In this document: piece after piece, positions 21,265 through 32,008 of the stretch
Layout of the letters: the number at the start of each line of letters is the position of its first letter
How positions within the stretch are numbered: position 1 is the stretch's first letter
Source: Cercospora beticola
Taxonomy: Eukaryota; Ascomycota; Dothideomycetes; Mycosphaerellales; Mycosphaerellaceae
DNA: 64,000 nucleotides
Direction of reading: 5' to 3'
Assembly (NCBI RefSeq): GCF_033473495.1
Contig: NC_088936.1
Span: forward strand, 124,001 to 188,000
Position numbers and translations under genes: made by a program
The notes under the pieces: generated by a model
Seen by the model: only the letters and a program-made list of their open reading frames with translations
Databases searched by the model: none
Told to the model about the DNA's origin: nothing

Positions 21265-22420
21265 GCTGAGGAAGGCCGAGAGGTGCCAATTCACATCTCG
21301 TGGTCGCGAGATCTGCGTGTTGTTGATCTACGGATGGAGAACCAGCGTAGAACTGGGGGAGTCGCGCCTTGTTGACCAGAGTAGCGAGGGGTTATGAAAG
21401 CAGCGAGTCGCTCAGCAAGGATAGAACTGAGTGTTTTCTGGCCAGACTGCCCGCTGTTACTAAAGTGGCCGCCTAGGGTGAAGGCTCAATCGGGTAGAGC
21501 TTCGGGCCAGTCGTGGTCGCAGGGAAGAGGCGACAGAAAGAAGGCATCCGCACGCTGCCCGAGGTGTTTTCCGACCAGGTGGGATGACCTGGACATGTCG
21601 CCGAGTTTGCAGGTGTGCGTGAGCTGGGTCAGTGTCGGCTGCTCTTCCCGCCGTTCGCAGGCAGTGACGTCTGCGCGAACGCAACTGCTGCTCTGGCCCC
21701 TTGGGAGGCGTGTTGCATATACCGCAAACGCAAAGTGCATGTCCAGCTACTGATCACAATCAGGCCCGAGGAAATTGTTCAGCGGACAGGAAAGCTTCGT
21801 GCGTCGGACCATCGCCATGTCCGAGTCGCAGGCTCGACCCAGCCGCTCCGTGCCTGGAAACCACAATTCGCAGACGCACTCATGGTTGACGATGCGAACG
21901 CGTCTTGGCCTCGTGAGGTGTGCTTGGAACGTCGCGTCTGTCGAGAAGTGAGATACGAGAAACAAGGCGGAGGGATTTGCACTTGTGGCACTAAGCTCGT
22001 CAGCATCCTTGCCAAGTGCCATGTGGATCCTTGCAACTAGAAGATCACGAGCATCATCCCAGACGGCCGGCGTCACACTTTAGGAAAGAGGCCTGCGGTA
22101 ATCATCACAATTTGCGGGGCTACAGGCATATGCGGGCGAGACAGAAAGGGGCCAGAAAAGCTTCAACCAAAGATGAGTGGTATCATTTGCGGTTATTAAG
22201 CAGTATAGACTAAGCTGACTGCACAGCTAACTATCATTACGAACTGATCATCAGCTGCGTAGTATCATTTCATCGTCGTTGCAAACGCGTTCTGGGTAAC
22301 TGTTACGCAGCAAACACAGCGCCAGGCAACGCATCATGTCAAGTCGTCTCCTGTGGACCTCAGCTCTTTTCCCCTTGTCCTGTCGAGCCAGGGAGCGATG
22401 TTTTGAAAGGTGCTCTCATC
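21265..22420. other. Intergenic, receptor promoter side
   Basis: About 1.15 kb with no convincing gene. It includes the presumed promoter of the receptor and the 3' region of the opsin. Confidence 0.5.
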
Positions 22421-23408
22421 TTAAACAGCGTTGCCATTGGTGTGGCCATTGGTGTGACCATTGGTTCCGTTGTTGAGAACTGGGTTGTCACCAGGATGTC
22501 CAGTGTGTCCGTGATTGGCTCCAGTCTTCTCGTGGTGAACGACTGGGTCGTCTCCACCGTAATCGTGGATGGTAAGTCCGAGCTGCGCAGGGGTGATGTT
22601 GCGGTGACCCCAGATGAGGAGAGCGCCAAAGACAGGTTTGGCGAGGAGATCGAGGATGCCGTAGAAGATGGCCTCGGAATCGACGGCGATCACGTTTCCG
22701 CCCTCACACACGCCCCATGCAATCGGGTAGAGGATCCACAAGAATGCGGTCAAAGAGCCGCAGTAGAGGAAAGCCTTGCCAGCATCGGAGCTAATGCCGT
22801 TGGCGTGCTTGCGTGCCTCCCAAACAAGGACGTAGACAATGTAGGCAAGCGCAACGCATCCGAACACGAAATAGCCCCACTTGTAGCTGGAAGAGACAAG
22901 TGCTCCCACAAGACCAGTGACAATCATGACTTCGTCGACCAGGACCACAAAGGCAGTTGTGGGCCATGGCATCGCAGCAGTCAACATCAGGTCGGTGAGC
23001 AGAAGGGGCGTGGTGATGAACCTGCACCTGGTCAGTCTTGAACAGGAATTTGATGCTCGCTGTATGCACTCACCAGTCGATGTAGCGAACGTAGTAGATC
23101 TCACGAGCCACGCCTGCAACGCGGGGATCGCTGCGCTCGAACTCGACGTCGATGGGTGTCCATCCCAAATGTGAGCCCATGGAGAAGTAGGCGATGGCAG
23201 CCACCATGGTGACACTGGCGGTAATGTAGTGGAAGATGCGATCATGGCGTGGCTTCCTCATTCCGAGTCCCAAGAAGGCGAACGTCGAGACAGTCATGAC
23301 AGCGCAGACGGCCCAGTACCAGTCGGAACCGCGCACAGTGAGTGCAATCTCGGCGGTGCGGCCGCCATTGACGTTGGCGCCGTTGACGTTCAGAGCGTCG
23401 TTGGACAT
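22421..23408 (-). CDS. carO: Fungal proton-pump-type rhodopsin (CarO class opsin)
   Basis: Two exons (23074-23408 and 22421-23021) with a 52-nt intron splitting Trp112 give 311 residues. It is a seven-helix plasma-membrane retinal protein. By alignment to bacteriorhodopsin in my head: Arg108 and Asp111 (YVRYIDWF) match Arg82 and Asp85, Asp122 (PLLLTDLML) matches the proton donor Asp96, Glu218 and Glu228 match the release pair, and Asp236 and Lys240 (GILDLLAKPVFG) match Asp212 and the retinal Lys216. The full set indicates an outward proton pump like Leptosphaeria rhodopsin or Fusarium CarO, not a sensory opsin or the non-pumping NOP-1. The tail is Asn/Gly/His/Thr-rich with repeated NGHT units. 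The neighbouring carotenoid genes supply its retinal. Confidence 0.94.
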
Positions 23409-26069
23409 GATTGCTGCTGTGGTGGTCGACAGCTGCGGCGAAAGTGTGGAATGCTGCTCAGGTGTGGTGGATGGGAGGAAGAAGCACTTGAGGCGCGCGT
23501 GTGCAGCTTTTGTTTATGCCGGAGCGCAGTGTTTGCACTCTTGCACGACAATAATGACGTTGTCACTTTGCTCGAGGTGCATTTTCAAATCACCTGCCGC
23601 ACGACCCGGCAGAAGCATATGCAATGATAGCGCGACTCACTCATCCAACGGCCTGTGCCGAGTTCCCACCAGTGTCGGCAGGTCATCTATGATCGCCGTG
23701 CTGCATCGCGCCGGAAGCTGCACCGGAAGCGAGCTCGGCGGCCAAGTCCAAGGGACTTTGTCTTGAGTAACAGGAATGCGTCTGGTTTAGTAGTGGCTCG
23801 AAGGCATTGCCGCAAGGCGCGCGCGCTGTATCACGCCGTCTCGACAGCGACCGCGACAGCAGCAGCAGCAGCAGCACCGAGAGGGCACGGCAGGGGTGGT
23901 CTGATGCATAGTTCGACTCTGCCGAATTGCGGTGATGCGCTTGACGAGATCGGGCGAGTGGTAGATGATGGGTGGATGAGAGAAGAGATGCGGTCACCAG
24001 ATGGCATTGGCGCTGCGTAGCGCCAACCTTGTCGAAGCTTGTCGCTCTCCACCACTTTTGACAGACGTGCATCACTCTCGCGCCGCAGCGATCGGGCAGA
24101 ACGCCGGCCATCTCTGCACACCAGCGCAGGAGATAACGGACGATGTATGGGACGCGCTGCGCACTGCCTACATAACCGCTTCCACCGCATACCGTCCACT
24201 CCCTACCGCGCTGGTCTGGCCGCGTGCCGTCACACGCGCAATGACAACAACCATTTTGCTCCGCAATCGTGCATCCGCTCGGCTCGGCCTGCACCGCGCC
24301 CACGCCCTCCGACTTCATCATGATCTCAGCGAAGCAAAATCTTGTACAATCAAGCTCGTCGCCGGTGGAGACTGGCTCGCTGGCTGGCCAAGAAGAAGAG
24401 CATTTGCGTTTTTGGTATCGTACAGATCAGCGCCCAATATCAATGCAGCTTCCACAAGCCACACGATCGACCGCAGGAAGGTGCGATTGCGACGGGCACA
24501 GGTCCGCTGCAATCAGGTTCAGTCGTGGCAAGAGCTTCAGCCACTGACATAACCCCATGCACTGCGACATGTACTGTATCAATTTACAAGGACAACCCAC
24601 GTCAAACATGCAGTCCACGACAGTCGCTGTCCTTCGACAAGATCATGCCTGCAGTTTGAAAACCCCTCGTGCGACCAGGAGCAGCATTCTAGAGTCCTGG
24701 AACAGCAACGTGAACATGTTCATACGATACCAGATGAGACCTGTTTCGAACTCTCGCCAACGCCAGCGGGAGGAAGGGCGGCCAGCTGAGCAGAGTTGCG
24801 AAAAGCGAAAAGGCAATGCGAAAGATAAGTCACAGCTTCAAACAGAACAAGTCACTGCAGTAGCGCCAATCCCCCTCAATTGTGCGACTGCTGTACACTG
24901 TACACCGCAAAAGCAGCCACGAACCTACAGCAGCATTCTACCATATCAGGCCACCACGCCGATAGATAGCACGTCCTGCTATCACAGCGAATCGGGAAAT
25001 ATGTGTGTCCAGCACATGACCCGGCTCACTCACCTCCCTTGGCGCAGATGTACCAGCAGAGCTTGAAGACGGCACCGCAGAGTACAGTACTTTCATCACT
25101 GAGACTCTGGGGCTCCGCACGGATTGTCTCAAGCACGTCCAGTGTCTCCCAGCATTCCCATCTTCGCGGCAAATGTACGGCGAATTTTCTTGTAGGCCAT
25201 CACAAGACATGTAATTTGCGCTTGCTGCTAAACAAGAAAGTCTAGCAAAGAACTTGTCTGGCGACCGCCAAGGTCCAGTACCTGAGGAGAACCCTGTACG
25301 ACTGCCTGTACCACAAGGGTTACGAAAGCACCGCCAATGTCACACGACTAAGTATCTCCCGGCCGGCATTTACCGGTACGTATCAACCACAGCAGTATAT
25401 CGAAACGGCCAATTCCTGGCTGCGTTCCAAGGACCGGAGCCGCATTCAAGACTTCAAGTTGCCTTCGCAAGGTCAAAATACAGTACGACTTATCCTGGCT
25501 CGCTGTGAAGTCCTTTGTACTTTGTCACGCCCTAATCTGTAGGCATGCGAACTATATTGCGAAACACGGTATTTCCTGGCCTATTTCCTTGTTCCTCAAA
25601 GTGCCACGCCCCAAAATGGACAACTGAAGCTGAGTGACAAGAGTTACATGAGGCCGATCGGAAGATGGATTTATCAGGCCACGACTACGACGCACGATCT
25701 GTGATATTGTCAACCCTGTTCCTGTACGACCTGCATACGGGGCAGCGAATCACAGAACGTAGAAGCGAAGACTCCTCACTGTCAAAGTAGTTCGATGGTC
25801 TTGGTTCTGTATAAGCGGAGCATTCGCAAATTAGTGAAAGCCCGATCACGTTGACGTCCTGCAATTTGGTTCTGAGAGCGAGCTAAGGCCATGGTATGAG
25901 GCACAGAGTGCTGTGTAGGCGCGGCTTCAGTGTTGGCCGACTTGGTATCAGGAGATGATACTTGGATTGCTTTGTCGTAGCTTGAAGATCGTTCTATAGA
26001 TGTTCTGAACGTAGCCATATCGTCTTCCTTTCATGCACCAGCCTCATCCCAGCTTTCCCTTCGCCCTCA
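23409..26069. other. 2.66-kb gap between opsin and carB, no clear gene
   Basis: Opsin promoter DNA lies next to 23408, with a (CAG)n run at about 23857-23876. A 78-codon ATG frame on the minus strand (25782-26018) ends close to carB but has no recognisable features and I do not call it. Other short frames overlap each other on both strands and look random. Confidence 0.5.
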
Positions 26070-27932
26070 TCATCGAAACTTCACCCAGAGCCAAGCGAAA
26101 ATCGCCACCAACACATAAATTAACACACTAACCCACTGCTCCCAACTATCCAACCACATCGGCCTCTCCAACACATCCAACTTCCTTTTCCCTCCCACAT
26201 CATCCCTTTTCCTCTCCTCCTTCCACGGAATCTCCACCCCATAATCCCCACAAATCTGCTCCGCAACCAACGCCCCTCCAGCCAAACAAATCGGCACTCC
26301 AGTCCCCGGATGCGCACTCGCCCCAACCATATACAGCCCCTTGATATCTTTACTCCTCCCTCTAAACGCATCAATAATAACCTCCGCTGCTCTCCCCACA
26401 ACTCCTAATTTCAAAAGCTGCGCATCGAACGCACCCGGTTTGCGAGCGCGAGTTTTAGGGCGGAAACAGAGGACGTTGAAAAAGGAATGGGATAAACCGA
26501 GGATAGCTCCGCGGTCGAGGTTGAAGGTTTGTTTCCATGAGAGAGGGGAATTGGTGGATTCGTGGATTATAAGGGGGGTGAGGTCGACGTTTGTGCGGGA
26601 TTGGATTGTGGAGAGGATGGTTGTTCGGGCGAGAGAGATCATGGCGGGCCAGTTTTGTTTTTCTGTTGGGGTGAGGCCTGATTGGTCTGTTGGAGAGGCG
26701 GAGGAGATGTGTCCGTTCTGCGATGCTGACTGTTGAGGTGCTTGTGAGGCGTGGCGATCTTCTTCGAGGAGATGGCCTACGGGTACTAATACCACGACAG
26801 AATCTTTTCCTTCTGGGGCGGCGGTAGAGTCGACTCTGCTCGGAACGTTGACGTAGAAGCTCGGCTCGTCTGGTATCAGGTGCTTCTTGAAGATGCTGTC
26901 AAATGACTCCCGGTACTCGTCTGCTAGAAAGATGTTGTGCGCCTCCAGTTCTGGTACTTGTCGATCCAACGCCCAATAGAAGGATATACTCGAACAGCTC
27001 CCAGGTCTCCCCTTCAAGCTCTCTGCATATGGTGTCTTGATCGGCAACAGCTTCTCGTATGCATACACCAAGTCTGAATTGTTGACCACCACATCCGCCT
27101 CCAATCTTGTCCCATCTTCCAGTTCCACACCTCTTGCAGCACCTCCATCTTCACTCAGCAGGATCTTTTTCACAGCGGTCTCCATCCTAAAATCCACTCC
27201 CTCCCTCTCCCCAATCCTGACCAGCGCTTCCACAACCCGGTGAAATCCCCCCACAGGATACCAAATCCCCTCTGCCAGTTCCGTATACTGCAGCAGACTG
27301 TACGTGCCCGGCGCATCAAACGGGCTCATGCCCATATACATGCTTCCAAATGTAAAGACTCTCCTCAGCCTCTCTGTCCAGAAATATTTCCCCGCTCTTG
27401 TCCAAATGCTTTCAAAAGGATGTAATTGTAACAGATGTCGTAGAAACTCAGGACGCAGCATTGCTGTCAAGCCTTCGAAGTTCCTGAGCAAGACTTCTCG
27501 TACACTCAACTCGTAGTGTCCATGACTCTCTTTCAGGAATTCGAGATAGCGTGTATATCCTTCTTTTCCTTCCCATTTTTCTACTTCCCTCTTCATGACA
27601 CTCAGATCACTTGACAAGGTGAACTTCTCGCCATCGGAGAAGTGGATCATGTAATTCGGTTCACATTTCAAAAGCTTTACGCCTTCCTGCTCTAAGCTCG
27701 TTCCGAGCTCTGCGAAAGTGCGATGGAAGAGGCCGGGGAGTAAGAGGAGCGAGGGCCCTTGATCGAATCGGTAGCCGTCATAGTGGATGAGACTGCAGCG
27801 ACCGCCGGTGAAGTTGTTCTTCTCGAGGACGGTGACGTGGAAGCCTGCGCGAGCCAGGCGGGCAGCAGTGCTGACGCCGCCAACGCCAGAGCCGATCACT
27901 ATCGCGGTCGGCTTCTTCGCTGAGGACGACAT
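26070..27932 (-). CDS. carB: Phytoene desaturase (CarB / AL-1)
   Basis: This is an intronless frame of 620 residues. The enzyme introduces four or five double bases' worth of desaturation into phytoene, giving lycopene or 3,4-didehydrolycopene, at membranes with FAD. The N-terminal dinucleotide site is VIGSGVGGVSTAARLARAG, followed by VLEKNNFTGGRCS. The CrtI-type C-terminal signature is GLYMVGASAHPGTGVPICLAGG. A terminal hydrophobic helix (WVSVLIYVLVAIFAWLWV) is usual in fungal CarB. ATG 27932 (MSSSAKKPTAIVIGSG) is preferred to the in-frame upstream extension. It shares its strand with the opsin 2.7 kb downstream. Confidence 0.96.
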   Translation of the reverse strand: MSSSAKKPTAIVIGSGVGGVSTAARLARAGFHVTVLEKNNFTGGRCSLIHYDGYRFDQGPSLLLLPGLFHRTFAELGTSLEQEGVKLLKCEPNYMIHFSDGEKFTLSSDLSVMKREVEKWEGKEGYTRYLEFLKESHGHYELSVREVLLRNFEGLTAMLRPEFLRHLLQLHPFESIWTRAGKYFWTERLRRVFTFGSMYMGMSPFDAPGTYSLLQYTELAEGIWYPVGGFHRVVEALVRIGEREGVDFRMETAVKKILLSEDGGAARGVELEDGTRLEADVVVNNSDLVYAYEKLLPIKTPYAESLKGRPGSCSSISFYWALDRQVPELEAHNIFLADEYRESFDSIFKKHLIPDEPSFYVNVPSRVDSTAAPEGKDSVVVLVPVGHLLEEDRHASQAPQQSASQNGHISSASPTDQSGLTPTEKQNWPAMISLARTTILSTIQSRTNVDLTPLIIHESTNSPLSWKQTFNLDRGAILGLSHSFFNVLCFRPKTRARKPGAFDAQLLKLGVVGRAAEVIIDAFRGRSKDIKGLYMVGASAHPGTGVPICLAGGALVAEQICGDYGVEIPWKEERKRDDVGGKRKLDVLERPMWLDSWEQWVSVLIYVLVAIFAWLWVKFR

Positions 27933-28304
27933 CGCGGTGGGAGGGCAAGTCGAGAGGGATGTGGTGTTGTATTGTTCATGGTGAAAAGAAGAGAGGGTGG
28001 GCAACGCGGAGGCGTTTGTTGAGGTGAGATTTGGCTGCTCACTGTTGTGTGGAGAGAGCTCATGCGATCATCACATGCAAGCATTGGCCGGCGCTAGGAC
28101 CAGGACCGAATGGATGACACGCACGATTGGGATCCTTGGCGTGGTACGATGCAGTTTCTCAAGCAGAACAACAGTTTTTCATACAACTATCAACAACTTA
28201 AAGGACAACATCATCGCAAGATTCAGTCTTATGTAAAGACACAAACACACCAAGAACAGCATCATCTCGAGGTCAATTTCAGTCACGACCGAATCATTCA
28301 AGCT
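27933..28304. promoter_or_regulatory. carB upstream region
   Basis: 372 bp separate the carB start from the stop of the bicupin gene, so the carB promoter overlaps the bicupin 3' end. No obvious TATA box was seen. Confidence 0.4.
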
Positions 28305-29243
28305 TCACGCACTAGACACATCCCTCGAAATAACCCACAACTTCTTGCAAAATGGACCCTTCGATACCCAAGTGATGTGCATACCCGAAGTCAGACCAAT
28401 CACATCTCCTGCCTTGAACTGATGCTTCTTTCCCGAAGCAGTTTCGGTAACTTCGACTTGACCTTCCAACAGCAAAATAGTCTCATCTCCCAGCGTGCCA
28501 GTATATGGCGTCGTCACAGTGCCATCGTCTTGGATATGCGAAGCTGCGATACCTTTGCCACAACGCCAGACTCCGCTTAACATGGTTGACGCAGAAGAGC
28601 CACGATCGCGGATGAAGTACAGTTCGCCACACACTTGAGCTCCTTCTTTGGGCTCGACGAAGTGGTATTCAGTCCACTCTGGAGGGTCATCGGATACGTG
28701 ATTGACTTGTAGCTCGAGTGGCGGGCTGACTTTTGGAGTAGCGGCATCGCCAGACCCAAAGATTGCCCAGAACTTCTTGAAATATGGCCCTTCAATCGCC
28801 CATTCAACCTCCAGGCCATGTGGTGAGCTGATGATGGAGCCTGGTCCGACACGAAACTTCTTGCCAGTGCCCAGAACTGTCAAAGTGGCAGTGCCATCGA
28901 TGACGCATGCGGTCTCATCGCCCAGTGGGGAGGAGTACCTGATGACATGTGAGCCGTCTTTATTGCAGCCTGGAGAAGTCGGACCAGTTCTCCAGAAACC
29001 GGCCATGAGCTTGCCAGTAGTCCCGAAAGGACGAAAGATCGTCACTTCTCCATGAATCTGCTTCCCATGGCCAGGCTCTTCCCATCCAAAGGGAGTCCAG
29101 GCTTCTGCTGGTGGGCACTGGACGCCACCATGAATGATGTGAGCCAAAGGCTGAGCTGCATTGTCAGCGGGCTCGATGGGAGCAGAAGCTCCCTTTACGC
29201 CAATTTTGGCGTCGAGCTGGACTGCAGTCTGGGTTTGTGCCAT
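28305..29243 (-). CDS. Two-domain cupin protein (DUF861/Cupin_3 type)
   Basis: A single exon of 312 residues contains two tandem beta-barrel cupin units. Their repeated signatures are SSPLGDETACVIDGTATLTVL..KFRVGPGSII in the first half and TGTLGDETILLLEGQVEVTE..HQFKAGDVIGL in the second. Each half ends in a similar helix-strand (GPYFKKFWAIFG / GPFCKKLWVISR), so it arose by internal duplication. The canonical metal-binding His positions of enzymatic cupins are largely replaced (DET in place of HxH), so catalysis is doubtful. ATG 29243 (MAQTQ) is the first true ATG. The gene sits directly upstream of carB on the same strand, but nothing shows it acts in carotenoid metabolism. Confidence 0.82.
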   Translation of the reverse strand: MAQTQTAVQLDAKIGVKGASAPIEPADNAAQPLAHIIHGGVQCPPAEAWTPFGWEEPGHGKQIHGEVTIFRPFGTTGKLMAGFWRTGPTSPGCNKDGSHVIRYSSPLGDETACVIDGTATLTVLGTGKKFRVGPGSIISSPHGLEVEWAIEGPYFKKFWAIFGSGDAATPKVSPPLELQVNHVSDDPPEWTEYHFVEPKEGAQVCGELYFIRDRGSSASTMLSGVWRCGKGIAASHIQDDGTVTTPYTGTLGDETILLLEGQVEVTETASGKKHQFKAGDVIGLTSGMHITWVSKGPFCKKLWVISRDVSSA

Positions 29244-29678
29244 GATGCACAATGGTATGATAGAAGGGAGAGTTTCAAGACGTTGGGACAGCTGAGTGAA
29301 GGACCTATCTGTTTACTTATACAACCTCTTGTTGTCACTGATGTGGTGGAGTAGTCCACACCACTTCGACCTGTCGATTCGACACACTCGACCGCTCGCA
29401 ACTCGCATCTCAGTCTCCGCATCTGAAACCGACACGATATCACTTTTCCCATTGTACGTCTGGCTTGAAGCGATCGGGTACCCGGAAAGACTGATAAGGT
29501 CACGCTAGAGACTTGCACTGGTCATCGCAAGCTGACGCTCGTTCTCATACCCCGCTCAAAGAGGTCTGCATATTGAGTTCATACATCTTTATGTCGCGTC
29601 GCCAACATCGACTCGATCAAGCGGCTGTGAACACACGAGAGACAACGACCCTCCGAATGCGTACACCATTGCGGCGCT
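29244..29678. other. Intergenic, bicupin promoter
   Basis: 435 bp lie between the bicupin start and the first mini-protein gene. No gene was seen. Confidence 0.45.
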
Positions 29679-30105
29679 TTAGGAGCAGTAACAGTTGTAC
29701 GGCTTCCATCACGGCCCATCGCATATTTCCTCACCGGTCATCGGATCTTCGACGCATGATTTTTCGGAAGAACTGCGTCGACATTAGACTCGCGCGATAG
29801 GACGCACCTCGTTGAATCCTGGCAAAGTACTTACTACTTCGCTTCGCAGTCGGTCTTATGAAAATGACGGCCAGGGCATTCAGCGGCACAAGCTCCATCC
29901 ACAGTGCACCCTGGCCACTCCGCGCCTTTTTTTGATTCACAACGAACAATTCGATGCTATGTCGAAAATTAGCGACCGTGAGGAAAACTTCATATTCGTA
30001 AGATCATTGATCTCCACTCACCTTAGGCGCATGACATACGGTCCCCTGGGCGCTGCTTAGACGACACAATGCCAAAAGCATGATGAAGTCTCTCAGACAA
30101 GGCAT
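29679..30105 (-). CDS. Small secreted cysteine-rich protein, copy 1 (premature stop)
   Basis: Exons 30022-30105, 29835-29956 and the exon from 29772 downward are separated by introns of 65 and 62 nt. It begins MPCLRDFIMLLALCRLSSA, a signal peptide, then VCHAP. The mature part keeps the family spacing: CES, GC-x5-AC-x3-EC, CEAKY, SC and IC. In-frame TGA at 29709-29711 replaces the codon aligned with Gly or Glu in the other two copies. The expected tail WKPYNCYCS follows directly and would end at 29679-29681. The product stops at 89 residues and lacks the last two cysteines, so this copy may be decaying. No homologous family was recognised. It is likely extracellular; function is unknown. Confidence 0.72.
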
Positions 30106-30850
30106 GGTGGAATGACAGGATGGAAAACAGAGGTTGTCGTTGGTGGAGAACTTCGGGGATCGAAGTGCACTGCCCAGAAGATGAGAGCGAGCACATCTCT
30201 TCGTCTTATATCACTTTGCATCGGACTGCTAGTATTTCACCATCCGACAATCCCGGAATTCCTTCAACTGATCGATGTAAAAACAGTTCTTTCTAGGCTT
30301 TCTGTGGCGGTGGCCAGCACGGCATGTTGTAAGAGCTAAGAATACAACATACTAGGACCGGCGTTCTCCAATTAAGATCCAAGGAAGTCACAGTGATTAT
30401 CATCAAGTCGCTGTACCTCATTAACATCATTTGCAGCTAAACGGCGATGTAGCGAAACCTCGTTCTTATTACCGCGCGACCGCTCTCTTATCACGATGCG
30501 CAAGGCAGGTCTCTCATGCTGAAGGAGCAAAGGAATCATTGTATGGACAACATTGGTAATGCGGCTAACCAGGCTGAACGCTCGCCTGGAACGATGCTCG
30601 GAGAAACCCTAAGTACGAGATCCCGATTTCTGTTAGACGTGGACAAACCGTAGTGTCCTACTTAGGGCTTATCCGGATGCATGGAGCAACAGGTGGTAGA
30701 AATCGATGTAAGCTACGAACATGACTGGCGGCTATGCCGTATACGATGAGCCCGCCAACAATCCGCATGCTTGTCACTGTTGTATGCAAAACAAGAATAT
30801 CCACCAAACAAGGGACAACTCCCCACCAGCATTCACGCGCCTGTAACGGT
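30106..30850. other. Spacer between mini-protein copies 1 and 2
   Basis: This contains the copy 1 promoter. The motif GAGCACATCTCTT upstream of copy 2 (about 31360-31372) recurs here near 30189-30201 as GCGAGCACATCTCTTC, showing that the duplication included promoter DNA. No further gene was seen. Confidence 0.5.
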
Positions 30851-31268
30851 CTACCAGCAGTAACAGTTGGACGCCTTCCACCCCGCTGGGTCACATTTTT
30901 CCAGACCAGTATCAAAGTCCGGGTAACAAAGTTCTTCGAAACTGTGTCGATGTCAGACTGCCAGACACGGGATACGTATTCGCTCGTTTCCCGTCAAGTA
31001 CTCACTATTCCGCTTCGCAGGCATCGTTCTTCGGGTTGTTGAAGCACGACGTCGCACAAGCTCCACCCCCAGTGCACCCTACCCATTCCACGCCTTGCGA
31101 CTCACAAGTGGTATATTTCGCCTATGTCAAACATCAGTGACTGCAAGAGCAATGACATCTCCCTGAGCCTTATGGACATTCACTCACCGGAGGCGCTTTG
31201 CATAGAATTCCAGCGCTGCCTAGCTGGCCCAATGCTAAAAGCACAATGAAATCTCTAAGGCAAGGCAT
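30851..31268 (-). CDS. Small secreted cysteine-rich protein, copy 2 (intact)
   Basis: Exons 31188-31268, 31006-31121 and 30851-30941 (introns 66 and 64 nt) encode 95 residues. The signal peptide MPCLRDFIVLLALGQLGSA is nearly identical to copy 1. The mature part has ten cysteines: LCKAP, TCES, GC-x5-AC-x3-SC, ACEAEY, LC, KC and a terminal NCYCW. The second intron falls inside a Tyr codon (TA|T), so an unspliced transcript meets TAG then TGA at once and gives a six-cysteine short form of 65 codons. Three exons each under 120 nt explain why no long ORF marks the gene. Secretion is a confident inference; role (effector, antimicrobial or other) is not known. Confidence 0.78.
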
Positions 31269-32008
31269 ATTCGAATCGCTGGAGGGTAAAGAAGGACTCT
31301 GCGTAATCGCGTTTTGGGTTCGATGTATGAGACGGGTGAACGGGAAAGATGGAAGCCCCCTCAAATGAGCACATCTCTTGCTTCATATCCTTTTGTTTCT
31401 ATCTGCTAGTGTTTGACTAGTCAATGCATCCGAACATCATCAAACTGATAGTTGCAGATCTTCTTCTCACTAGGCGTTCTAGACCCAAGCCAGCGTCTTC
31501 AAATGTAAGAGCTAGTAACAGCCAAGCCTATAAACCGAAATTGTCCCAACTCATATCCATAGTTGTCAATTGATTGGCGTCAAGCCCAATTTCTGCATGA
31601 TGATTTGGGCAGGAGAAGAGCGAATGATGTAGTAATGTCATGTTACCGTCACCAGATGGAGTCTTAACCAGACTGCACGAGGGCAGGTCTTCTGATCAAA
31701 AGAGTCATTGGATCACTGATCGGCAAGAATGTTGACTACAATATCAATGACAAATGTGACCGATCAGGCTTGGGTTTCGCATATTTGATTCTCGGCAAAT
31801 ATGTGAGCACCGAGTACGACGGAGCAAAAGGAGTTGAAGATTTGTGTGAGAAGCCAGCCTGATCCTGCACATGCAGTGGGTGAGACGCTCATAGAGTCAT
31901 TGATCATCGAATGTGCTGTACTTTGTCGCGCGAGCAGGACATTTCCTCTGTCAGCACGCCGACACAGGCATCCTCGTTTACTCAAAGACTGGAGACAGAC
32001 GCGCCACC
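31269..32008. other. Spacer between mini-protein copies 2 and 3
   Basis: Copy 2 promoter DNA, including the GAGCACATCTCTT motif shared with copy 1. No other gene was seen. Confidence 0.5.

Noticed and set aside
21294..21294. Extending the receptor gene to 21294
   Set aside because: The codon there is GTG on the minus strand. The first ATG in frame is at 21264.
23857..23876. (CAG)n run as a CRISPR-like or functional repeat
   Set aside because: It is a plain trinucleotide microsatellite with no spacers.
23683..25066. Several open frames of 90-210 codons on both strands in the opsin-carB gap
   Set aside because: They overlap one another in different frames, lack recognisable motifs or splice structure, and have random-like composition.
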